A stretch of 64,000 bases of DNA from Hetaerina americana (GCA_022747635.1 JAKTNV010000079.1:868001-932000); one strand, 5' to 3'. Numbered from the stretch's first letter, positions 1 through 10,737 are shown. The notes: a model not told the origin generated them from the letters alone. Numbers and translations are program-made.

Positions 1-90
1 CCTGATGTGTGAATGTTACACGCCGTCGGGATTAGTACTGGGTGAACTCTACCATCATCTACTAAACCGACCTTCGGGTTGATTACTGTG

Positions 91-92
<2 letters not shown>
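1..92 (+). mobile_element. 3' part of tRNA-derived SINE, family 1
   Basis: This stretch matches, base for base apart from scattered substitutions, the 3' part of the full SINE at 57437-57707. Shared blocks include CCTGATGTGTGAAT, TTAGTACTGGGTGAACTCT and ACCGACCTTCGGGTTGATT. The tRNA-like head would lie upstream of the window edge, so whether this copy is complete is unknown. It ends directly in the (AT)n tract that follows, which may be its microsatellite tail. No protein is encoded. Confidence 0.8.

Positions 93-93
<1 letters not shown>

Positions 94-164
<71 letters not shown>
94..164. repeat. (AT)n microsatellite
   Basis: Uninterrupted AT dinucleotides over about 70 bp, directly after the end of the family 1 SINE. 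It separates that SINE from the first copy of the family 3 tail. Confidence 0.97.
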
Positions 165-165
<1 letters not shown>

Positions 166-245
166 CGTATTCCTATCCCTTTTCCTTATATATGTTTCTG
201 TATATATGAGTATTTATTCGCCGTTTGGCGGGATTTCGTGTTTGA

Positions 246-250
<5 letters not shown>
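165..250 (+). repeat. SINE family 3 tail, copy a
   Basis: Contains TTCCTATCCCTTTTCCTTAT, then GTTTCTGTATATATGAGTAT and CGCCGTTTGGCGGGATTTCG, ending GAATGTG. The same block occurs at 301-391 in reverse orientation and at 744-829 in forward orientation. With the 301-391 copy it forms an inverted repeat whose loop is the (TA)25 tract. The internal CCGTTTGGCGG is itself palindromic. An 87-codon open frame reads across this region on the minus strand, but it is repeat sequence. Confidence 0.85.

Positions 251-300
<50 letters not shown>
251..300. repeat. (TA)25 microsatellite at the centre of an inverted repeat
   Basis: Exactly 25 TA units bounded by GAATGTG on the left and CACATTC on the right. 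It is therefore the symmetric centre of an inverted duplication of the SINE tail (165-250 against 301-391). Confidence 0.97.
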
Positions 301-305
<5 letters not shown>

Positions 306-666
306 TCAAACACGAAATCCCGCCAAACGGCGAATAAATACTCATATATACAGAAACAGATATAAGGAAAAGGGATAGGAACACATATAAAGGACGAACA
401 CAATAGAGGTGGGGAAGGCGGAATCGAACGGATCACAAGAGTAAAAATATTTCCTCAACCGGGACTCGAACACCGGATCTTTCCACTTGCCGGGCGGATG
501 CTCTTAACCACTTGAGCTATCGAGGATAGTCAATTTACCCTGAGATCCGTGGGTCTAATATGTCGCCAAGCGCCCCGATTCTTTCAGCCAAGAGATGGCG
601 TCAGGGGGCTGTTTCACCCACCAAAGGAGAAATAGACAATACACAAGGAAAGGAAAGGACAGTGGG
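301..666 (-). repeat. Left arm of large inverted repeat holding a family 3 SINE
   Basis: Read on the minus strand this arm matches 919-1245: the flank beginning CCCACTGTCC, CCTTTGGTGGGTGAAACAGC and GAATCGGGGCGCTTGGCGAC, then the tRNA-like head, then the tail. The arm continues about 60 bp further into the tail than its partner, because the right copy runs into (TA)n at ATGAGTATATAT. Both arms share non-SINE flank (524-666), so this is a duplication of a larger unit and not two independent SINE insertions. Confidence 0.88.
453..526 (-). mobile_element. tRNA-like head of SINE family 3
   Basis: On the minus strand it shows an A-box-like TAGCTCAAGTGGTTAAGAG and a B-box-like GGTGTTCGAGTCCCGG about 35 nt downstream, the layout of an RNA polymerase III internal promoter. 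The acceptor ends do not pair as a mature tRNA would, and the tail continues without a T-run terminator. I therefore call it a SINE head, not a tRNA gene. Confidence 0.75.
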
Positions 667-669
667 TGG

Positions 670-830
670 TTGAGGAAATATTTTTACTCTTGTGATCCGT
701 TCGATTCCGCCTTCCCCACCTCTATTGTGTTCGTCCTTTATATGTGTTCCTATCCCTTTTCCTTATATCTGTTTCTGTATATATGAGTATTTATTCGCCG
801 TTTGGCGGGATTTCGTGTTTGAATGTGTAT
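670..830 (+). repeat. SINE family 3 tail, copy c
   Basis: Begins TTGAGGAAATATTTTTACTC, the sequence that directly follows the B box in the intact head at 1058-1131, and runs to GAATGTGTAT. It lacks a head and sits just inside the left arm, in the 252-bp spacer of the large inverted repeat. The rest of the spacer (831-918) is unique here. Confidence 0.88.
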
Positions 831-918
831 TTGGCCAATGTGGCTCATCTCTTTCTTCTGGCTATGCGTGCCACGAAACGCACTGTTCCTTTCCTGTATG
901 ATGTTGTATGAATTCTAA

Positions 919-1243
919 CCCACTGTCCTTTCCTTTCCTTGTGTATTGTCTATTTCTCCTTTGGTGGGTGAAACAGCCCCCTGACGCCATCTCTTGGCTG
1001 AAAGAATCGGGGCGCTTGGCGACATATTAGACCCACGGATCTCAGGGTAAATTGACTATCCTCGATAGCTCAAGTGGTTAAGAGCATCCGCCCGGCAAGT
1101 GGAAAGATCCGGTGTTCGAGTCCCGGTTGAGGAAATATTTTTACTCTTGTGATCCGTTCGATTCCGCCTTCCCCACCTCTATTGTGTTCGTCCTTTATAT
1201 GTGTTCCTATCCCTTTTCCTTATATCTGTTTCTGTATATATGA

Positions 1244-1245
<2 letters not shown>
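919..1245 (+). repeat. Right arm of large inverted repeat holding a family 3 SINE
   Basis: Forward copy of the unit seen reversed at 301-666. It starts CCCACTGTCCTTTCC and passes through the flank, the tRNA-like head (1058-1131) and the tail. The tail stops at ATGAGTATAT, where the (TA)n tract starts, so the last segment (TTTATTCGCCGTTTGG onward) is missing. Confidence 0.88.
1058..1131 (+). mobile_element. tRNA-like head of SINE family 3
   Basis: A-box-like TAGCTCAAGTGGTTAAGAG and B-box-like GGTGTTCGAGTCCCGG, identical to the reversed copy at 453-526. The following TTGAGGAAATATTTTTACTC is the family tail. A related but diverged head with the same tail start is at 10643-10737 (minus). Confidence 0.75.

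Positions 1246-1317
<72 letters not shown>
1245..1317. repeat. (TA)n microsatellite
   Basis: About 36 TA units that replace the end of the family 3 tail. The tail's own ATATATGAGTATAT may have seeded the expansion. Confidence 0.97.
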
Positions 1318-1320
<3 letters not shown>

Positions 1321-1332
1321 CACACATTATAT

Positions 1333-1362
1333 GACCTAACATATATGAACATATGTTAGGTC
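1333..1362. repeat. 12-bp perfect hairpin
   Basis: GACCTAACATAT and its exact complement ATATGTTAGGTC flank a 6-nt spacer. It lies 16 bp after the (TA)n tract. Confidence 0.8.
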
Positions 1363-1560
1363 GGAAACTTTTCAGACCACCCATCTATGTCTATATATGC
1401 AGAAAGGTATTTTTCTATAGGATTTCCATCGTAAATAATAATTTCATATATTGACATTATATTCCATTGCGCATCCGAAACTCTTATTTCAATCAGCCAC
1501 CCCAGAATTTTCATCCCAACCAATAAATAGGTACTTGAAATCAGTATGGGATTGAAAAGT

Positions 1561-2112
1561 TGATTCTGCCTCCTCCACGTTCCATCCTTCGTTCAGTACA
1601 GATCCGTTTTCTCCACACTCATCCATTCCTCTCGCGTTCCCTCTTTCGTCCATCCCCTACGCTATCCCATCTAACTCTCCCTCCCTCTCTCTTTCTCTCC
1701 ATCCCAAAATCGTGATCCAATTGGACACACCTATGGGAGGCGAACCCCTTTTTCTCACTCCTCCCCCCGGAGTGCCTCCAACTCCTTGAGTCCTGCCGAC
1801 CCCCGCCCCCCAAATCGACGTCCTTTCCTCGTGCCGCAAAGGAGAAGACTTCCAAAACTGCATCCTCGGAGTCACCTCTGACAGCTTCTTTCTTTTTTTT
1901 CACAAGAATTTCCCATTTTTATCGCTTTGTTTATATCCCATCCCAGACCAATCCCGGGCCTCGCCTTTCATTTTCTATTTCGACACGCCTTCGCTCTCTC
2001 TCTCTCTCTCTTCTCCCACATGCACTCCGTCGCCCATGCTTTCCTCCTAACCCCACTCCGTTAACCCCTCGCGCCCACCTTCGTTTTCCAGCGATCGGTG
2101 GGGGCAGGAGGA
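1561..2112. other. Pyrimidine-rich GC island
   Basis: The plus strand is dominated by C and T for about 550 bp, including a (CT)n run at 1994-2011. Minus-strand open frames of 94, 72 and 66 codons exist only because of this bias: their translations are strings of G, R, E and K without any domain. It is the first of about twenty similar islands and could be regulatory or a 5' untranslated region. Nothing recognisable decides between these. Confidence 0.6.
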
Positions 2113-2115
2113 TCG

Positions 2116-2611
2116 CTGGGAAAATGAACAACGCTCGATTCGGAGTCTTTTGTTGTGTTACCGGACATAAAAACTCCTGCGGCTCACAACTTTAGTGAGA
2201 GAAGTTGCTCTATAGTCACTTCCATCCTACCACTTTGGCGCGGTGCGTACGTGCTCACTCGAAGGTCGCGTACTCGATTCTTTCCACGAAAATGAACGCT
2301 GCTTTTACGTGAGACGAACTTTCGTTAAACCTATAATTTTTGGAATCCTGATCAATGAATGTATTACTGATATATTTTTAAGTTACTGCATGAAGTGGAA
2401 GGAGATACAGACAGAAATATCTTGACGATATTCATCGAAACACATAACAATGGAGAGGGCTGAAAATATAACGCTAAACCATTGATAAGCCACGAGAAAA
2501 TGAGCTCTACGATTATTAAGTGGGGAAATATGGTTCCTTCATCTGTGCCGAAGGGTTCTGAGAAGTCGATAAATGGAAAGTGCTATTGAATTTTTTTTCT
2601 AGTTCAAAGAA
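2116..2611. other. AT-rich stretch, nothing recognised
   Basis: No repeat, RNA or coding similarity seen. The longest forward frame is 60 codons (2243-2425) and has no recognisable domain. Confidence 0.5.
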
Positions 2612-2762
2612 AGGCGACCGTCGAATGGGACGTTAAGCTGCAGACCCCTTGGCGCCTTTCTTTAAGAGTAGGATAATGCCGACGCCGGGTTTCTCTCCAC
2701 CCTTCATCCTTTCCTGTCCATCCCTAATGGCGCAAATGACCTTAGCTGTCGATCGCCTCCCC
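2612..2762 (+). mobile_element. SINE family 2, 5'-truncated tail
   Basis: Shares ordered blocks with 56815-56962: GACGTTAAGCT, CCTTGGCGCCTTTC, TAAGAGTAG, GACGCCGGGTTTCTCT, CTGTCCATCC, and the end block AGCTGTCGATCGCCTC. The tRNA-like head is absent. The copy at 61952-62210 shares the start and end blocks but differs in the middle. It is non-coding. Confidence 0.8.
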
Positions 2763-5059
2763 TAAATACTAAAACTGAAAAATTTTTTTTTGAATAAGGG
2801 TTCATTTTGAAGAAACAAGAATTCGTTTACAAGAAAACGGTACCCTTCTCACCGCCGATAGGGTGTGTGGCAGGGAATGACTCCATACATAGCATGAAAC
2901 AGAAAATAAATGTAACTAAAATGATGGTAGCAAAAATAAGAAAAATAATTCAATAAATGGACATTGTTTTACAAGAGCCACATTCACTCAGCATCTGAGG
3001 GTGAAGTAGGCACGAGGGAAAACACGAGCTGTTAGTAAGAAAAAAATGAGGGCAGTATAAAATAGTGATTACAGTGACTAATTGGGTACTTTCTTACTTT
3101 AACATTATTTTTCCGAACGCCAACGTAAACAGTTATTCCTGATTCCTAATCGTTCGGTCGTCCCTAATTTTAATTTCATCTCTCCCATCCATTCATAATT
3201 TATTGGTTCGAAATATATTTACTCAAAATGTCATTGCAGCTTCCCAATAGAAACATCCCACACGAGCCCATTGGTATGAGGACGAGAAGTACTTCTCTAT
3301 TACCAGCATTTAGGAAAAAACTAAGATAACGATCTGGGTGAAATATTGGGTGCGAACTATTTCATACAGGCAGTAGAGCATGAAGTATCAATTTTCTCCT
3401 GGCTCCAGGCATTCCTTCTCACAGCACACATTGAATTCTTCATCTCAGATTTACAAAGCGGCGTTACAAACCCTCGGGGGCGAAGAAGTGGTTCGAAGAA
3501 AAACCAGGCGACAGTGTCGCCATAAGGGAGGACGAGGAACGATTCCCTTATGATAGAGGACTGGATTGGAGAGAGAGAGCCGCTGTCTATATATGGCTTT
3601 GAGATGGAAAGAGAATAACTTCCCCGGTCCTCTTCCCCGTGATACACAACACTGAGATTTTCCAGACTCAAGACTCCCGATGGCTTGAGGCATGTGCCGA
3701 GTAGCAGCCACTCAAATATTGCGACCTCCCACGATCGCAGGACGCCCTTATCGTCTTCACGGTCTACGACCGAGGCACAAAAAATGAAGCAATTGAGAAC
3801 AATAGACGATGAGAACTCCAACCATTATGTTTTATCGAATCCTGTTGAATGTTTGAATGTTGATTCCAACTCTACCTGAAAATATATCTATTTAATATAA
3901 AATTAAAATAATTTTTTGTACAAAAATTAACAATCACATGTGAGTGTTCATTTACTACTGCTTCATATACAGTCTCAGTTTTTTCTTGGACCTCAACGTG
4001 TTGGGGGAAGCTCAATTGATATCAGAATTACGTTATACCCAAGATTAATTTTCCAATATGAAAAAAAATATTTTATTGCAGGTAGCCATCGAAAAGAGAA
4101 AAGTAATGCACATTATTGAAGATTGTGAAAATATATAACCCTTGAACGACGCCATTAGAAAAACCAAAATAAATTAGCTGTTTTCCTCGGCAGCAAAAAA
4201 TTCCTACCTTAAGTAGGCCTGAAGCAGATATGAGACGGTAAGCTTCCGTCATTGAGAGATTTGATTCGTTGCGACGGAAGTTATGTTTAAGAAACTGATG
4301 GTTATGAGTTAGTTACTGCTGGTCTTAAAATCCCTTGGTCAAAACTCAGGCACTTTCTACTTTCGGAAGTATGCAAATAAAAAGAAAGCAATTCTCTATT
4401 TGATGGAATCTGTTTTAAGCTCTAAAGATGTATAGTACTGATCATTATTCATTGACAACGAAATCGACGGAGACAAATGACACTTAACAGAATGTGCGTC
4501 ATTGTCCTAATGAGTATATTAGTTTTAGATAACATTTAGGTAGTAGGCTTAATATTGTTACAATAATGTCCAACTTTTGCTTAGGTACATACAAGTTCAC
4601 CTCAATGTGTATCATTTCCTACTCATTAAGTCAGGATAAATAATCCAGGAAATAAATCACAGAAGTTATGGATAAAAACATCAAATAAAATTGCAAAATA
4701 GTAAGCTGCCTATGACTTTAAAAAATAGAAAAAATGGGTAGTTATCATTTCATTGCTGGAACATCTGCAATTCTCCTATAACTCAAAGGAATTCAGCAGA
4801 TAAACAATTGACCTTCGTACTTGTGTAATAGATAATGAATCAAATAGAAAGATAATATAACATGAATGTGTTGGGCATAACAAGAAAAGTGAGCCATAAA
4901 TACGTTATACTCCTACGATGATCGGAATGCATCTTAATTCTCGTTTTTATCAATGTTTTCTTAGCGATATCGATTCAAAGAAACGCTTCATTACGTATAC
5001 TCGAGGATAAAATCTTTCGTAATGCATTTTCCCGAGTGAAGTTCACCTCCCACGGACAA
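2763..5059. other. AT-rich stretch without recognised genes
   Basis: Mostly AT-rich unique sequence. The largest frame is 154 codons on the minus strand (3357-3821). It is not low-complexity, but it shows no domain, signal peptide or splice-consistent boundary I can recognise, and an 86-codon frame overlaps it on the same strand. No transposon ends were seen. Confidence 0.5.
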
Positions 5060-5660
5060 GTAAGTGCCCTCACGTCCCCATAAGCTCTACAATCGAGGGG
5101 CACGATCTACTGCATCTATACCGCTTTTCTCCCCTTCCACTCTAAGCATATACTCGTATGTTCGCCCTCGCAGGTTTTCTCACGCCTCGGGCTCCTTCCC
5201 AATGCCCCTTCCCCGGGCCCCCGACTCTCTCCCTGGCCCCCATCTCCCGTCCCCCCGACCTCCACTCCCGCATCTTCCCTACATGGTCCCTCACATCCTC
5301 CTCCCTCCCTCCTCTAGCATCTTTGCTTTTCTCCTTCCCGACAGAATCCGACCGCGGGACGTAGCCTCTTCTGTTCCCACACTGGACCTCCTCTCTCGGT
5401 CTCGTCGATGGTCGCTGGCGGCACATCTGGAAGTAGTCCTCCACAAACACCAACTCGCTCACATAACACACACGCACACAAAAACACACCAAGCAGGCGT
5501 TCACAAACAGACCGATTGACCGCCTCAGCGTTCATAAAGCACATGGCGCCTCCCACCACTTCGGTGGTGCTCCCATGCTCGACACTCCCCACCCCTCCAT
5601 CCCATTACCGGTCCTTCACCAAAGCCAGAATTCCACTTCCCTCACTTCTTGGCTGACCCT
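5060..5660. other. Pyrimidine-rich GC island with CA-rich segment
   Basis: C/T-dominated plus strand from about 5100 to 5420, then a CA-rich segment near 5455-5505. Overlapping frames of up to 151 codons on both strands are rich in P, S, R and G and look compositional. The hairpin ACCACTTCGGTGGT lies near 5555. Confidence 0.55.
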
Positions 5661-6348
5661 CCCAAGCATTCAGCATCTGCAAACAACTGCCCGTGATCAT
5701 CTCCCCAAATCAAGGCCCAAACAGAGCAAGGCTGCTCAACAAAATCCCCGCATGTTAAAGGAAAGGGCTCGGAGCAGCTGGGAGCAATTAATAAACTGAA
5801 ACCAGACAAGTAGGGGGGGGGGATACATTTTTTAATCCTTTCCGATTCAGAGCGTCGGTGTAGTACGTTTCAACTGGGAACCTGGTGTCTGAAACCAATA
5901 TTAAAACTTTGATCGCTTTCCGTTGCCTAGATTTCCTTTTTTGAACATCGCAATCGGTTCTCCCATTGAACTCAGAAAATCCATCACATGTGGGTATCTA
6001 TCGCTTTCCTTAGTTTCAGCCGAGGCTGGTAAATTTATTGGAATAGATAGACTGTAAATAGTCCTCATTAAGCTAATAAAAACTTTTAAATTCACATATA
6101 CGACATACCATCAGGGCCGCCGCGTGTGCCTGTGGTACTCACCAAGGGTGTTGGGTGTCCATTATGATTATGATACTATGCGTAAATCTGAAAATATTAG
6201 CGATTGCCATCGCAGGGGGTGATCAGGATCCCTTTGAAACTATTTGGGATGCTTGGATTGTTTATGATCATGAATCGTTTGTGATATGAGTGCCCAGATC
6301 TATCTGTGCTGGAGTCTATTTTTCTTATTTTATTCCGAGAATCTGATC
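5661..6348. other. Unique sequence with a G10 run
   Basis: A run of ten G at 5813-5822 is the only clear low-complexity feature. Near 6113 there is CAGGGCCGCCGCG, which resembles hAT-type transposon ends, but no partner end was found. Confidence 0.45.
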
Positions 6349-7083
6349 GGCCAATATAATGTGGGATTTGGCATCACCACTAATAGCTTAAGAACTATAT
6401 ACAACGGAGTCACCATCCCAATATTGGCATACGGCAGTGAGGTGTGGGGAGAGAGACTCAATTACAGCAGAATCCGGAGAAAACTGGAAGAGGCCCAAAG
6501 ATCTTGCCTAATTGCAATATCCGGGAGCTACAATACGGTCTGTAATGAAGCTCTACAAATAATAACTGGGATACAGCCGATAACGTTCTCAATAGAGGAA
6601 AGAAGAATCAAGGTACGAATGAAGCAGGTGGAAGAGGCTACTCTGGGAGATGTAGCTTTGTCTCCAACTGAGAAATGGAGCAGGAACAGAAATTTTATAA
6701 GAGCGTACTATTTCCTGGATATGTGGGAACGGGAATGGGAAACATTAGAAAAGGGTAAAACTAACAGACAATTTTTACCTAGCGTGAAGGAAAGAATGAA
6801 GATCAACTTTAAAACTTACAACGGTATTACGCAAATTTTAACGGGCCACGGGGAGTTTAGATCATACCTCAAGAAAATAGGGAAAAAAAAGGACGGGACG
6901 TGTGAATGCATGATGGAGGAGGACACGGCAATACACAGAGTCCTTTATTGCCCAATTTATGCCGAGGAAAGACGCGAACTGGAAGCCATCCTTGGGTATT
7001 TGCATAACGTCCAACAAATTGGGCAATACCTACATGAGGAACCGATTAGGAAAATATTGGAAAGATTTATCAAAAAAAGATGA
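6286..7083 (+). pseudogene. C-terminal fragment of R1-clade LINE reverse transcriptase
   Basis: The open frame has 265 codons. LINE-like sequence starts near residue 22, so the first 21 residues are probably flanking DNA read in frame. Residues 44-54 (IPILAYGSEVW) match the block after the RT thumb of R1-type elements. Residues 185-191 (LTGHGEF) precede a C-x1-C-x8-H-x4-C zinc-knuckle-like motif (C206, C208, H217, C222), a C-terminal hallmark of the R1 clade. The catalytic RT palm, the endonuclease and ORF1 are all missing, so the piece cannot move by itself. Assignment to R1 over a sister clade rests on the GHG plus CCHC arrangement. Confidence 0.78.
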
Positions 7084-7253
7084 AGTAAGAACGGGGAGAG
7101 TAACGGAAAGGAATGGCATGTAACTCATATTTTGTATTTTGTAAAATTAACGAAATTGTATTGGGGGTTTAAACATAAGGCACCCCAAAAAACTGAAATT
7201 TAAACAATAAATTGCCCGATCCTGCTCGAACGGGCCCAATTATTATTATTATT
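6349..7253 (+). mobile_element. 5'-truncated R1-clade non-LTR retrotransposon
   Basis: The element is a 3' fragment. It holds the C-terminal part of the reverse transcriptase ORF (stop codon at 7081-7083), about 155 bp of 3' untranslated sequence with a GCCCG/CGGGC hairpin (7213-7236), and an (ATT)5 tail at 7239-7253. Simple-repeat tails and 5' truncation are usual for LINE insertion by target-primed reverse transcription. I saw no convincing target-site duplication. The uninterrupted frame suggests a fairly young copy compared with the other LINE relics in the window. Confidence 0.8.
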
Positions 7254-7559
7254 AGTTCCAGAAAGTCCGAAGACTCAGACGATACCAATAAATCTCATGC
7301 CAGATTGCAATATCTTCTTGAAAAACAGGCAGACTCCGAAACAAAAACAGTCGCACCGTGGTTATCTACGAGCTGCCATCAGAGAAGTCCTTATGGGCAT
7401 GAGTCTTTCAAATCACTATCCTCCTAGCAGGAAAATTGATGGGCCATTTCAAGCCTGAACAGTGAGCCGGACATCCTATTTCAAGGAGCGCACCACGGCC
7501 CAGTAACTCTCGTGACTCCCTACGAAGTTGACTTCATTTCCGAACTATACGTAGGACTA
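7254..7559. other. Short unique stretch
   Basis: Follows the LINE tail. A 71-codon frame (7212-7427) starts inside the element's 3' end and is not convincing as a gene. Confidence 0.45.
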
Positions 7560-7930
7560 ACAAGCCGCACAAAACGTCAACTACGCGAAAGAGGGGATAC
7601 GGAAGAGGGAAGCACGCTCCCTGAAGAAATGGTTGACGAACAAGAGAGAGGGATAGATGGATAGAGTGGACCAATCAACTGTACAAACAAGACCGTGTCA
7701 TTCCTCCCCTCTCTTTCTTTGGTTGGGAAGGGCATGTATACCCTAACGGGACAGAGGGCGGGAAGAAATGGGAAAAGGGAGAGAGGTGTACCGAAGGTGG
7801 AAGAGGGTAGGAGTATGGGAAAGGAGAGGGAGTTCGCTGGCTGGTAGGATGAAGGATGAGTCGATTCCAAAGCACCGGGGTTCATCAGACTCACTCCACC
7901 GTAACAGCCCGGCTTGCCGGAACCGGGACC
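7560..7930. other. Purine-rich GC island
   Basis: The plus strand is largely A/G from about 7580 to 7860. It is read as serine/proline-rich frames on the minus strand and as G/R/E-rich frames on the plus strand. There is no domain in any frame. Confidence 0.5.
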
Positions 7931-9202
7931 GAATCCTCTCCTCCTTATATCAATATTCCGTAATTTTCACATTTTACCAAGCACTCGAGCAATAAGGTAC
8001 TAATCGAGATATCCGTGTGGGATGCCACGTCCCTTGGTGACTGGCTGCATCATCTTCGTTTACGGGTTACGACGTGGATCAAAATATATATGACCACATA
8101 TCGACTTAAGGGTGTAGGTGTACCGAGACGTTGGACTTCTCTTCCACGAAAGTACTTGAAATGTTTGAAAAGGTGTTTACATTATAACTCTCAAAGATTT
8201 TTCAAAGCAAACAAGAACAAGAGCTAAAGAAATAGAATAAGAAGCACAAATCATATAATAGGCTGCATATGGTACTTGGCTGAATATTTTTGGAAATATT
8301 TGCCACTGTGCTCCCACACATCATCTCCCACCAGCGCCTATGCTCATCCTTGTGTTTACTATTCGCCCTAGCCAAAAACATCTATCAATTTTGAATGTGA
8401 CAAAATACAGCTGTACAATAACTTCAAATCAAATACACGTCACTGAAGAAGTGTTTCTGGAATATATTCATGAACAAATTTTGAGAAGTCAATCCGGTTA
8501 TGCTTCTTAAATAATTCCCATGCATTTCGTTTTATTACGACCACAGTGTCGACGTTATTTCATCTTCGAGCTACTAATGGACAAAATTTTCAGGTTTTAT
8601 AGTTTTCTCACGCAAGGAAGAGTGGAATTTAAGTTGCTACACGTATTTGGAGGGGCAGCAAACGGGAGGGATATTGTTTTTTTCTTTCCCATTCACTCCT
8701 CTCTTCATTCCCCCTCCTTGATAAAACTTAAGTCGGCACTTTTGCTCTCTGTTAACATGAAAGTGAAGTTAATTCGAAACCATAGTGAAAATAAATCTTA
8801 ATATAGCGGAATAGTTTGATTATTTAACTAGCTATCCTCTTCGTCTGCCACAACATCACGCCTGAATCTACGTAACAGCTAATGTTAGTCAGCGATGATG
8901 AGCTATGATTTTATGTCTTACAAAATGCCTAATCGAATGTTAAAATGAATGTGCCTATATCTCCTCATATTCTCTCAAGCCTGCCATTTAGCAGACAAAA
9001 GTTAAGATATGTACCAGCCCCAACATAATTCCTCTAGTTCGATATGAGCTGATCAACACAAAATGTGGTCCATGAAAGGACAAAGGAAAACTTTATTCTC
9101 CTATCAAAGGGAGCGAAAAGTATACATTTTTAAGTTTCGGCTTTACTATTTCCAAAAGAATCGCGTAAACGGAACTCCCAATAGGAAGACCATAAACGAA
9201 AA
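7931..9202. other. AT-rich stretch, nothing recognised
   Basis: Short frames of 60-93 codons (for example 8520-8801) have no recognisable similarity. No repeat structure was seen. Confidence 0.5.
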
Positions 9203-9256
9203 CCATAAACACAGTATTCAACCCGAAGGTCGGTTTGGTAGGTGATGGTAGAGTTT
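9203..9256 (-). mobile_element. SINE family 1 relic (3' end only)
   Basis: The reverse complement contains ACCAAACCGACCTTCGGGTT and ACTGTGTTTATGG, matching the 3' end of the SINE at 57437-57707 with only a few changes. Only about 54 bp survive. Confidence 0.82.
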
Positions 9257-9649
9257 ACAGCACAATTCTAAATAATATTACATCACAACACGGAATAGAG
9301 AACACCTCGTCAATAGTACGCCCAAGCGAAACTCAAATTCAGTGCGCAATTCACGCGGGCCCATTAATGGCTCATCGCAAAATTTTCCACCCTCCTCCTA
9401 GACTCCTTATGCATCATCTCACTAACGATCTAAGGGCGGAGTCCTTGAAAAAAACGACCCTTTCTGCTTTTTCCGCCGCTATGCCCAAAAACCATTTCCT
9501 CGAAAATTCCAGGCAAAAATTAAAACGCCCAAACTGGAACGTGGAATTCTCTGCGCGGGAAGCGGGCGGGGTTCCCAGTGGAAGCACACACACACACGAT
9601 CCCTATGTTGCCGCATGCGTGCAAATGCGACTCTAACAGAACGCGGTGA
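9257..9649. other. Unique stretch with short CA run
   Basis: A 133-codon plus-strand frame (9235-9636) begins inside the SINE relic and shows no domain. A short CACACACACA run lies near 9590. Confidence 0.4.
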
Positions 9650-10130
9650 TAGATGGGATTCGAGGAGGGGGGAAGGAAATGAGAGACGGTAGGTTTCAGG
9701 GGAAGGGGTGTCCTCCCATGGGCGTGGGAGGCGATTCGGGACCCATTAAAACGTCATTTGGAGACGGCTCCACCCCCGCAAACAGGTTCCACGCCTCCGC
9801 CGTCGGGCTGTGGGACGTCTGAGAAGGGATGACCGTAGGTGGGGGATAGAGGGGGGGCAGGTGCTCTCTTCCCTCGGCCGCCCCTCCCTATTGCCTCCGA
9901 GAAGACGACCCTTCCTCCTTCCCGCTCCATCTCCCTCACCAGCCAGTTCCCTCGAACACACACACTCACCCATCTCTCACAAGTCCCTCCTTCGGCTTGC
10001 CTCTTTTCTTAACAAAGGGGGGAAGACCCCCCGACCGCACAGGTCTCCGCAACAATGGACCGATTCTGATTCCCTCCCTGGGCGAATTCGCGAACCCCTG
10101 CATGAGCGTCGAGACAAAGGGAGGCGATAA
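9650..10130. other. GC island with purine-to-pyrimidine switch
   Basis: The plus strand is purine-rich at about 9655-9730 and pyrimidine-rich at about 9870-10010. Frames of 71-106 codons are biased to R, G, P and S. It could be a regulatory island, and no exon is recognisable. Confidence 0.5.
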
Positions 10131-10642
10131 GCGCCAATAAAAACACGATAGACACTGCGTCACTCTTTCAATCCAACTTCGTCGCTCAATGTCATTTCGC
10201 CAGGGAAAGATTCGCCCCATCGATTACTCGTGGAGCGGGCGAATTTCCGTTTGACGAATCGTAACTTGATATTGGAAATACAGATCGTCAATTTAAAAAG
10301 TTCTCATAACCTTTGCGGTTACTCATACTCCAGTAGACATTTGAGATTACTGGAGACCTATGGAAAAAGAAGACTCCGAAAATGATATACGAGTACTACC
10401 TACAGAACTGTCCTTGGACAAATTCACTTCCTTACATTTTAAATCTTAGCAGTCTAAGCACAACTTCTTCCGAGAATATTTATGTATCTGAAGCAAGTTT
10501 TTCACCTAAAAAATACCTTGCGCCAAATTTTACTGGTTGAAATATCGTAAAACAAACAGGGCTCAAGAGTGTCATCATCATAAGAAAATATCAATCACGT
10601 CGTTGAAGCTGGAATATTTGACTTGAAAATAAGACAATTTCA
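10131..10642. other. AT-rich stretch, nothing recognised
   Basis: No frame above 60 codons apart from one (9966-10220, minus) that runs in from the neighbouring island, and no repeats. Confidence 0.5.
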
Positions 10643-10737
10643 GAGAGTAAAAATCATTTGCCTTGACTGGGATTCGAACCCAGATCCCTCAAAATCCGGT
10701 CGAGTGCTTTAGCCACTTAAGCTATCGAGGCGTCCTC
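10643..10737 (-). mobile_element. tRNA-like SINE head, diverged family 3
   Basis: On the minus strand: A-box-like TAGCTTAAGTGGCTAAAGCA, B-box GGGTTCGAATCCCAG, then AAATGATTTTTACTCT, which resembles the AAATATTTTTACTCT that follows the head in the copies near 1 kb. The first bases, CCTCGATAGCT, are identical to those copies. A functional tRNA is unlikely because the acceptor ends do not pair cleanly and the family tail follows. Confidence 0.65.

Noticed and set aside
3357..3821. 154-codon minus-strand frame outside the islands
   Set aside because: No recognisable domain or flanking splice signals. It could be a chance frame or an unknown exon, and the evidence is too weak to call.
453..10737. 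Functional tRNA genes at 453-526, 1058-1131 and 10643-10737
   Set aside because: A and B boxes are present, but acceptor stems do not pair well and SINE tails follow without a terminator.
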